NCBI GenBank assembly: GCA_020216575.1
Contig: JAIUYC010000090.1
Coordinates: forward strand, 1-9,088
Length of the DNA: 9,088 bases
Direction: 5' to 3'
Source of the DNA: Coleofasciculus sp. S288
GTDB lineage: Bacteria > Cyanobacteriota > Cyanobacteriia > Cyanobacteriales > Coleofasciculaceae
Position numbers and translations under genes: made by a program. Positions 1 through 5,331 of this stretch are shown piece by piece (position 1 is the first letter of the stretch; each line of letters starts with the position of its first letter). The notes beneath the pieces are model-generated. The model was not told the origin of the DNA. It ran no database searches and saw only the letters and a list, made by a program, of their open reading frames with translations.

Positions 1-1167
1 ATTGAAACCGAGAGCTGCATCTACATAGGGCTGTAGATATTGTTTAAATTCCACTTAATCCCTATCAGGGATTGAAACGACTGGGGACTTGCCTATTTCC
101 TGTGCTACCTGCGTTTAAATTCCACTTAATCCCTATCAGGGATTGAAACACTCGTTCGTTCGTTGTCAGTTGCAAGTGTGTTGCTTCTACAGTAGGTTTA
201 AATTCCACTTAATCCCTATCAGGGATTGAAACCTTTTTCAATAAAGCTGCCAATTTCAAAAGATTGGGTTTAAATTCCACTTAATCCCTATCAGGGATTG
301 AAACCAGAAAGAATTTCTAATGAACGGCTATCTATTTGTTTAAATTCCACTTAATCCCTATCAGGGATTGAAACTCTTGAATCGAAAGTACTTCACTAGC
401 GGCTGAATCGTTTAAATTCCACTTAATCCCTATCAGGGATTGAAACATAGCGAACTTTTACCACCACGTCTTGAACTTTCGTTTAAATTCCACTTAATCC
501 CTATCAGGGATTGAAACTTCAGTAATAAAATTGTCTATCCCATTAGAGGTAGTTTAAATTCCACTTAATCCCTATCAGGGATTGAAACTATTTGCTAATG
601 TTCTTTCCCTCCCTTTCCTTTTAAGTTTAAATTCCACTTAATCCCTATCAGGGATTGAAACTTTAATTGGTCTTAAGTAAAGGGGTTCAATATGTCTAGT
701 TTAAATTCCACTTAATCCCTATCAGGGATTGAAACTATAATCCATTTAATCCTGGCAAAGGACGATACAGTTTAAATTCCACTTAATCCCTATCAGGGAT
801 TGAAACAATGTCGATAGTTTCCGGATTATCTTTCAATCTTCCTGTTTAAATTCCACTTAATCCCTATCAGGGATTGAAACAACGTCCCGGTTCCAGTCCC
901 CAGCGCGGGGGGAGTTTAAATTCCACTTAATCCCTATCAGGGATTGAAACATTTTTGTAACAATTCTGGCAGGTTAAGATAGAACGTTTAAATTCCACTT
1001 AATCCCTATCAGGGATTGAAACAGGGCAGGTGATCGCCAAGGGTAAGCGCTGCATCGTTTAAATTCCACTTAATCCCTATCAGGGATTGAAACGGTGTGA
1101 AAACCTCCCTACTTAAGGAAGCCCTAGAGGGTTTAAATTCCACTTAATCCCTATCAAGGATTGAAAC
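1..1167 (+). CRISPR. CRISPR array, leader-distal part (16 full repeats, 16 spacers)
   Basis: Sixteen full 37-bp repeats start at 42, 113, 196, 268, 338, 410, 481, 552, 625, 699, 770, 844, 914, 986, 1057 and 1131; bases 1-8 are the last 8 bases (ATTGAAAC) of one more. The repeat begins GTTTAAATTCC and ends GGGATTGAAAC, and contains the perfect 7-bp stem AATCCCT-ATC-AGGGATT. Fifteen repeats are identical; the one at 1131 carries a G to A change at 1157. The 16 spacers are 33-37 nt except one of 46 nt (150-195). A degenerate repeat normally marks the trailer end, and ATTGAAAC fits the 8-nt 5' handle of crRNAs from type I and III systems. Both imply transcription left to right with the leader outside the window. 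The repeat style (GTT...GAAAC, 37 nt) is common in cyanobacterial type I-D and III arrays, but the subtype cannot be fixed without cas genes. Confidence 0.99.
1131..1167 (+). repeat. Degenerate terminal CRISPR repeat
   Basis: This last repeat differs from the other fifteen at one base, A instead of G at 1157. The change lies in the right arm of the repeat's stem, so one C-G pair next to the loop-closing pair becomes a C-A mismatch. Terminal repeats commonly decay because the last one is not needed to release a functional crRNA. After it comes AT-rich DNA with an A-rich run at 1199-1210 and no further repeat. Confidence 0.95.
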
Positions 1168-1259
1168 ATTTTCCTAGAATTTCCTCAATAAAGTAACCAA
1201 AAAAAATAAAATTTTAATTACCTTGAATTCTTGCAATTGAAGCTCCTGTTGGCAAATTC
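1168..1259. other. AT-rich array trailer, no gene
   Basis: This stretch, just past the last CRISPR repeat, is very AT-rich and includes AAAATTTTAATT near 1208-1220. No open frame, repeat copy or convincing terminator hairpin is visible. It could hold the end of pre-crRNA transcription, but nothing in the sequence proves that. Confidence 0.5.
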
Positions 1260-1391
1260 ATGTAGGGGCGGGTTTGACCAGGGAATTATTCATCCCACAG
1301 ACAATCGATATAAACCCGCCCTCAAGGCCAGGGCGGGTTTAGTCTATTTATCGGTTGAGTGCAACCTTAAAAGGAAAACCCGCCCCTACAT
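1260..1391. repeat. Nested inverted-repeat element (MITE-like)
   Basis: A 132-bp unit is bounded by perfect 16-bp terminal inverted repeats: ATGTAGGGGCGGGTTT at 1260-1275 and its reverse complement at 1376-1391. Inside is a second perfect palindrome, a 12-bp stem TAAACCCGCCCT (1311-1322) with AGGGCGGGTTTA (1330-1341) around a 7-nt loop. The inner arms repeat the GGGCGGGTTT core of the termini, so alternative pairings are possible. A further 9-bp inverted pair, TCCTGTTGG at 1244-1252 and CCAACAGGA at 1410-1418, flanks the unit. No target-site duplication is evident. It encodes nothing credible. Repeats with an AAACCCGCCCCTACA end are, as far as I recall, dispersed in large cyanobacterial genomes; a miniature mobile element or structured repeat is the best description. 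Confidence 0.8.
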
Positions 1392-1860
1392 CCAATGCCA
1401 ATCAATTAACCAACAGGATCATTGATTTTTCGGCTCCCCTTCTCCCCCAGTAGGAGAGAGAATTAGCAGGTAAGCGGGAAAAAAGAACAGCCTTAGATGA
1501 CGAAATGCAACACCTCATGCACAATTGCACTCAGAAACGAAATTTAGAGCATGGGGCATTCAGTGATGGGGCATCGAATAGCAGAGAATTACGGGAACAG
1601 ACGCAGGTTCGTATCAGTTTCCTCATACCCAGTTGCGATCAAATGTAGTAATCGACGCGGAGAGGGGGAGAGAGGGAGATGCGGAGAGTGTTGTCGAGAC
1701 ATCCCCGTGTTCCTGTGTCCCCCTGTCTCGATGTCAGATGCCACAACTGAATGCAACTTCGTATCAGGAGTGTCAGTGTGGGTTAAGCTGATTACCGATT
1801 GGAATTGGTTCCGCAAGAGCCCAGAAAACGCGATCGCTATGGGTAAAGTGAGTCACTAAG
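1392..1860. other. Intergenic region without a convincing gene
   Basis: This 469-bp stretch lies between the inverted-repeat element and the pentapeptide gene. It holds a purine-rich low-complexity run (GGAGAGGGGGAGAGAGGGAG, about 1660-1679), an imperfect 17-bp inverted repeat (1620-1636 with 1753-1769), an internal stem TCGAGACA/TGTCTCGA (1694-1701 with 1724-1731), a direct repeat TTCGTATCAG (1608-1617 and near 1758-1767), and a HIP1 site at 1830-1837 just ahead of the next gene. The 1551-1859 plus-strand frame and the 1589-1816 minus-strand frame cross the low-complexity DNA and encode nothing protein-like. The promoter of the pentapeptide gene probably lies in the last 100 bp, but no clear -35/-10 pair stands out. 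Confidence 0.6.
1620..1769. repeat. Imperfect inverted repeat around low-complexity DNA
   Basis: The arm at 1620-1636 (TCCTCATACCCAGTTGC) matches the reverse complement of 1753-1769 (GCAACTTCGTATCAGGA) at 14 of 17 positions. Between the arms are a G/A-rich run and a perfect 8-bp stem (1694-1701 with 1724-1731). The structure resembles a decayed small non-autonomous repeat or a long hairpin. No target-site duplication is visible. It is not related in sequence to the element at 1260-1391. Confidence 0.45.
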
Positions 1861-2532
1861 ATGGATGCTAACGAAGTGATCGAGCGTTATGCAGCCGGAG
1901 AAAGACACTTTCACTTGCCCAATCTAGAAGGAACAAACCTGAGTGGTGCCAAACTAGTACAGGCTGACTTGACTGAAGTCAACCTGTTTGAAGCCAAACT
2001 CATCAGTGCTGATCTGAGGGGTGCAAACCTAACCGGAGCCATCCTTAGTCGAGCTATCCTCAGTCGAGCCAACTTAAGTCAAGCCAACTTGAGCAGAGCC
2101 AATTTAAGTAGAGCCATTCTAAACGGCACCAATTTGAGCAGAGCCAACTTGAGCGGAGCCATCTTGAGTGAAACAATCTTGATTGGAGCGATGCTAAGCG
2201 GTGCTGACCTGTATCAAACTAACCTAAGCGATGCCATTCTCAGATATGCTGACCTGTATCATTGTTACCTCAGCGGTGCTTTCCTCAAGTATGCTGACCT
2301 GTATCATGCTTTCCTGAAAGATGCCAACCTATTCAGTGTCAACCTGTTCGGTGCTAATCTCAGAAAAGCTGACCTGAGGGGAGCTAATCTGATGTATGCC
2401 AATCTCAGAAGTGCAAACCTGAGTGGTGCTGACCTAAGAGGTGCAAACCTGAGCGGTGCTAACCTAAAGCGGGCCCTGATGTGTAAAACGACGATGCCTG
2501 ACGGACAGGTATTCAATCGAGATTACCTCTAG
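1861..2532 (+). CDS. Pentapeptide-repeat protein
   Basis: The 223-residue product is almost wholly pentapeptide repeats of the A(D/N)LXX type. A 19-residue start (MDANEVIERYAAGERHFHL) is followed by 37 uninterrupted pentapeptides (residues 20-204) and a short tail (LMCKTTMPDG near the end). That predicts a right-handed quadrilateral beta-helix of about nine coils at four pentapeptides per coil. The MDANE...RYAAGER start is a usual opening for cyanobacterial members, which supports the ATG at 1861; only a weak ribosome-binding sequence precedes it. There is no signal peptide or extra domain, so it is probably soluble and cytoplasmic. An exact 18-nt duplication (2245-2262 and 2290-2307) lies 45 bp apart, showing recent repeat expansion. 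Biochemical function is unknown; a few members elsewhere (Qnr, MfpA) mimic DNA and bind gyrase, but nothing here specifically points to that. It converges on the ATPase gene at 2636. Confidence 0.95.
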   Translation: MDANEVIERYAAGERHFHLPNLEGTNLSGAKLVQADLTEVNLFEAKLISADLRGANLTGAILSRAILSRANLSQANLSRANLSRAILNGTNLSRANLSGAILSETILIGAMLSGADLYQTNLSDAILRYADLYHCYLSGAFLKYADLYHAFLKDANLFSVNLFGANLRKADLRGANLMYANLRSANLSGADLRGANLSGANLKRALMCKTTMPDGQVFNRDYL

Positions 2533-2562
2533 AACACCCCCCAAGCTCAACTTTTAATAGCG

Positions 2563-2593
2563 ATCGCGCTTTTGTGGCACAAGCAATCGCGAT
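2563..2593. terminator. Possible hairpin between convergent genes
   Basis: The 103-bp gap between the stop codons of two convergent genes contains an imperfect inverted repeat. ATCGCG (2563-2568) can pair with CGCGAT (2588-2593), and TTGTG (2572-2576) faces CACAA (2578-2582) in the centre. It overlaps the HIP1 site at 2560-2567, and a second HIP1 lies at 2615-2622, so part of the symmetry may come from HIP1. No U-run follows on either strand. The terminator call is weak. Confidence 0.25.
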
Positions 2594-2635
2594 GACGCCA
2601 AGTGAACCGACACAGCGATCGCCAAATAACCCGAA

Positions 2636-3826
2636 TTAAGCCCTAACCGCACCAGCGGCAAACTGAATTTTCAGATAATCGTCTTCCATCTTCGCACCAG
2701 AGGGTTGCAGCGCAGCTAAGGCTTGCGGCAGGACTAAGTTGCGCCGATGGTTGCCAATCCGAACATTCAGTTCATCACCCGTTTTGCTCAACTGAATATG
2801 GTCTTTCGGTACACCGGGCAGGTAAAGTTCCAGACTGTACTGATTTTGGTTCTGCACCACCCGAATCGTACTTTCCTTGTAGTACACCTGAGTGGGGTCT
2901 TCCGAAGCATACAGCGTTTCCTTCAACCGTTCCAAGGCGTCCAAGCCACACATCTCTTCCGAGTAGAGAGGGACTTCTTTAACGGGCAGTGGACGGAAAT
3001 TCTCATGAATTTCCTCTCGGTACTGCTGCTGGTTTTCTTTCCAACGCTGAAAGAAGGGGTCAGTAACTTCACTGGGAATAATCCGATTGGCAATAACCAA
3101 GTCAGTCGCGACATTGTACAGGCTCAAGTAGGCATGAGCGCGTAATGACTCTTTAATCACCATTTTTTCAGGATTGGTGACCAGACGCACCGACGTTTGG
3201 GCGTTGTCCGTCAGTACCTTTTCTAGGGCTTCAATCTGTTGATAGAACTCGTAGGGAGCCTCCATAACCTCCTTATCCGGCAGAGAAAAACCTGCGATTG
3301 GCTTGAACAAGGGTTCCACTAGCGGTCTAAGAGCAACAGACATTTGTTGAAGAGGCTTGTAAAAACGGCGCATGTACCAACCACTGACTTCTGGTAAGCT
3401 TAAAAGCCGCAGCGCCGTACCCGTAGGGGCAGAGTCAATAATCAAAACGTCATACTCGTTTTCGTCGTAGTGACGCTTCATGCGCACGAGTCCGAAAATT
3501 TCATCCATCCCCGGCAGAATTGCCAATTCTTCTGCCTGAACGCCATCTAATCCTCGTGCTTGCAAAACTTGAGTAATATAACGCTTAACAGCCCCCCAGT
3601 TGTCTTCCAATTCCCTAAGGGCGTCCAGTTCAGCGCCCCAGAGGTTGGAACGAACTAAGCGGGGATCGTGATTGAGTTCAAGGTCGAAACTATCTGCCAA
3701 GGAGTGAGCTGGATCGGTACTGAGAACAAGGGTTTTGTACCCCAACTCGGCACACCGCAAGCCAGTCGCAGCTGCCACAGAGGTTTTCCCTACTCCCCCT
3801 TTGCCGGTCATTAAAATTACGCGCAT
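2636..3826 (-). CDS. get3d: Get3d/ArsA-family ATPase with C-terminal HSP20-like domain
   Basis: This 396-residue protein belongs to the ArsA/Get3 branch of deviant-Walker P-loop ATPases. The P-loop GKGGVGKT is at residues 8-15, switch I STDPAHS at 36-42, switch [12 protein letters not shown] at 131-140, and a TNPEK adenine-loop motif at 217-221. Residues about 319-396 form an alpha-crystallin/HSP20-like beta domain ([15 protein letters not shown] near its start). This single ATPase core plus HSP20-like tail, without a CXXC zinc motif (the only cysteines are 25 and 293), matches the Get3d form known from cyanobacteria and chloroplasts, rather than the tandem arsenite-pump ArsA. No arsenic genes are nearby. 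Get3 relatives dimerise and shuttle tail-anchored membrane proteins; the client and role of Get3d are not settled. The length is complete. Shine-Dalgarno-like AGGTGAG lies rather far (about 12 nt) upstream of the ATG. It is last in a run of three minus-strand genes, 42 bp after the DUF2358 stop. The get3d symbol rests on architecture. Confidence 0.93.
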   Translation of the reverse strand: MRVILMTGKGGVGKTSVAAATGLRCAELGYKTLVLSTDPAHSLADSFDLELNHDPRLVRSNLWGAELDALRELEDNWGAVKRYITQVLQARGLDGVQAEELAILPGMDEIFGLVRMKRHYDENEYDVLIIDSAPTGTALRLLSLPEVSGWYMRRFYKPLQQMSVALRPLVEPLFKPIAGFSLPDKEVMEAPYEFYQQIEALEKVLTDNAQTSVRLVTNPEKMVIKESLRAHAYLSLYNVATDLVIANRIIPSEVTDPFFQRWKENQQQYREEIHENFRPLPVKEVPLYSEEMCGLDALERLKETLYASEDPTQVYYKESTIRVVQNQNQYSLELYLPGVPKDHIQLSKTGDELNVRIGNHRRNLVLPQALAALQPSGAKMEDDYLKIQFAAGAVRA

Positions 3827-3868
3827 GAATCGTCAAGCTCACCTGAGAAAACTTTATATTCATTTAAT

Positions 3869-4258
3869 TTAGCGATTTTTCTCAGGGAACAGGTGTTGTT
3901 TGAGGACATCGAGGCGCGAACAGTCCCAATAATCAATATGGGACACAATCAACCCGTCTGCGTTCAGCTTTAACTCGCTCCAGCCAGGGATGGCAATTCG
4001 AGGTTTCCAGGGGAGTGGCGTTGTCCAGCTAAGCGTCCATCGGGTTTCAATGGTGTCACCGGACTGAGAAATGTTGTGGAGTTCGAGTTTGGGGGTACCA
4101 AACCAGTGATTGATAAAACCAATCATCTGCTTGTAGCGATCAACCCCTCGGAACTCGTTGAGGGGGTCTTTAAAATAGACATCTTTGGCATAGATGCTGT
4201 AGGTTTGGTTCGCAGGAAATCTCTGATAGTCCTCTTTGAGAATTGAGATGATATCCAT
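3869..4258 (-). CDS. DUF2358 family protein (NTF2-like fold predicted)
   Basis: The 129-residue protein resembles the DUF2358 family of cyanobacteria and plant plastids. The recognisable part is an early segment YFKDPLNEFRG (residues 28-38) followed by RYKQMIGFINHWF, then a tryptophan-rich strand region (W74, W78, W84), and a closing segment GWSELKLNADGLIVSHIDYWD (92-112). The 'F.DP...F.G' start and the alternating strands near the end are typical of small NTF2-like alpha+beta cones, which can bind ligands or form dimers. There is no signal peptide or membrane segment, so it is predicted cytoplasmic (stroma-like). No catalytic role is known. It sits 41 bp after the DUF928 gene and 42 bp before the Get3d gene on the same strand, so co-transcription is likely but unproven. 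No clear ribosome-binding site precedes the ATG. Confidence 0.85.
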   Translation of the reverse strand: MDIISILKEDYQRFPANQTYSIYAKDVYFKDPLNEFRGVDRYKQMIGFINHWFGTPKLELHNISQSGDTIETRWTLSWTTPLPWKPRIAIPGWSELKLNADGLIVSHIDYWDCSRLDVLKQHLFPEKNR

Positions 4259-4299
4259 CGAGTTGGATCGGTTTCTATTACCGTGCCTGTGCCATGAGA

Positions 4300-5124
4300 T
4301 TAGTTAGTAGTTGTTAAGGTTCTGGCACCTTGAACGATAGGTTCGTCGGAAATGCTGTCTAGCCCGACGGAAGCAAGTAGTTTATTCCAGGCTTCTACTA
4401 GGTTATTGTCGTTGGGGCGATCGCGTTGTAACTTGGCTAGAGCCGTCAACGTCTCATACCAAAGTTTCTTGTCAGCATACAGCACAACCTGCTCTTCAGG
4501 ACTTACCTGCTGAATGCGCAGGGCGAGATTTGGGTCGGCTTGAACTCGCTTGATACCGCCCTCTGCAACGATATCGGCTGAACTGTCCAAGGGATCGCAC
4601 TTTAACGCTAACTCCCAGTGATACACCTGACCGATTTGTAATGGGGGAAGTTTAGCAGAGGCAGGAAGTGTTAAGCTCATTAGACCTGAAGGAGTGAAAC
4701 CTTCCGGGGACTTCTGCAAGTCATACCGAACTTTATAAACCTCTTGTTTGCTTGCATCTCTGAGGACAAACTCTACTATCGGTGCAGCTGTCTTAGGCAT
4801 ATACCAAAAAACAGTAGGATACTCAGCCGCTGTTTCTCCTATCCCAACTTCCCCTTCCGCTCTGGGAGTTGGAACTAAAGCGATAAGTGACTCATTCCCC
4901 CTAATGCAACTAGCAAACTCGTCGATACCCTGGCGCGTTCCACCGCCTTCTCTATTTCTAGGAACTCCTGTCCCAGCAGGCGGACGAAAGGCATTTTCCA
5001 ATCGACTGCCCAATGATGAGGGTTTCGACTGGGCTTGCACTTGGGTCGGGGCATTGACGGCAAGCCCCAAAGTCAAAGCCACAGCGAGTATTGTGAAGCG
5101 TGATGAGCGTATGAACCGAGCCAT
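4300..5124 (-). CDS. DUF928 family exported protein
   Basis: The 274-residue product begins with a clear signal peptide: basic start (MARFIRSSR), hydrophobic core (TILAVALTLGLAV), and a likely cleavage after VQA (residue 31). It is probably periplasmic or cell-envelope located. The mature part has features of cyanobacterial DUF928: a PRNREGGGTR segment (55-64), ALVP (82-85), PTVFWYMP (103-110), a YHWEL strand (168-172), then IKRV (191-194) and a helical end with LWYETLTALAKLQRD. Two cysteines of the mature protein (73 and 176) could form a disulfide. The function is unknown. DUF928 genes are often found near CHASE2, CHAT or TPR signalling proteins in cyanobacteria (from memory), but none is present here. 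It is the first gene of the minus-strand trio and is divergent from the transglutaminase-like gene, with 207 bp between start codons. Confidence 0.88.
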   Translation of the reverse strand: MARFIRSSRFTILAVALTLGLAVNAPTQVQAQSKPSSLGSRLENAFRPPAGTGVPRNREGGGTRQGIDEFASCIRGNESLIALVPTPRAEGEVGIGETAAEYPTVFWYMPKTAAPIVEFVLRDASKQEVYKVRYDLQKSPEGFTPSGLMSLTLPASAKLPPLQIGQVYHWELALKCDPLDSSADIVAEGGIKRVQADPNLALRIQQVSPEEQVVLYADKKLWYETLTALAKLQRDRPNDNNLVEAWNKLLASVGLDSISDEPIVQGARTLTTTN

Positions 5125-5331
5125 AGTTAATGTATTTATTCGGTAGAGCAGAATCTACCTATATAGATGACAGAGCAGAAGTCGATGTTCCAATACTATT
5201 GATAGCCAATCTATGATAATCAGGTTCTAGGATGAGCATCTGTCTGAATTCCTATATTTAATTTTCTAAGGTATTGGGGGTACAGACACCCTTTGTTTCC
5301 ACTCTTCTATAAATCTTCATCTTGAGCGAGC
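5125..5331. promoter_or_regulatory. Divergent promoter region
   Basis: The 207-bp gap separates the start codons of the DUF928 gene (-) and the transglutaminase-like gene (+), so it must carry promoters for both directions unless transcription enters from elsewhere. On the plus strand TATAAA (5308-5313), about 18 bp before the ATG at 5332, could be a -10, but it lies very close to the start and no good -35 is visible; GAGCGAG just before the ATG is a weak ribosome-binding sequence. On the minus strand an AT-rich CTATATAG (about 5159-5166) could serve as a -10. Assignments are tentative. Confidence 0.4.
5142..5159. promoter_or_regulatory. Short inverted repeat upstream of DUF928 gene
   Basis: GGTAGA (5142-5147) and TCTACC (5154-5159) form a perfect 6-bp inverted repeat with a 6-nt spacer, 18 bp upstream of the DUF928 start codon. 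It could be an operator or a 5' leader hairpin. At this length chance is a real alternative. Confidence 0.25.

Noticed and set aside
881..913. Spacer segment GGTTCCAGTCC that looks like a tRNA T-arm
   Set aside because: The flanking bases (CCCGG and CCCC) cannot form the T-stem, so a tRNA origin is not supported.
1231..1425. 64-codon plus-strand frame over the inverted-repeat element
   Set aside because: It is open only because it crosses the GC-rich palindromic arms; it has no family resemblance and no ribosome-binding site.
1551..1859. 102-codon plus-strand frame ending just before the pentapeptide gene
   Set aside because: It runs through purine-rich low-complexity DNA and an inverted repeat, with an odd composition (many Arg, Gly, Cys) and no recognisable domain. 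The tight spacing to 1861 looks accidental.
2304..2516. Minus-strand frame opposite the pentapeptide repeats
   Set aside because: Its periodic LRLAPLRSA sequence is the antisense image of the ADLRGANL repeats.
1..2532. CRISPR array plus pentapeptide protein as a joint defence system
   Set aside because: They are separated by about 700 bp of repeat-rich DNA on the trailer side of the array, and nothing in the protein suggests a nucleic-acid or Cas-related role.
2747..3145. 132-codon plus-strand frame inside the ATPase gene
   Set aside because: It is a shadow of the well-supported minus-strand Get3d gene and shows no domain.
2636..3826. Arsenite-pump ATPase (ArsA) for arsenic resistance
   Set aside because: It has a single ATPase core plus an HSP20-like tail, lacks the arsenite-binding cysteine set, and has no ars genes nearby.
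4748..5146. 132-codon plus-strand frame opposite the DUF928 gene
   Set aside because: The minus-strand product has a signal peptide and family motifs; this frame has neither.
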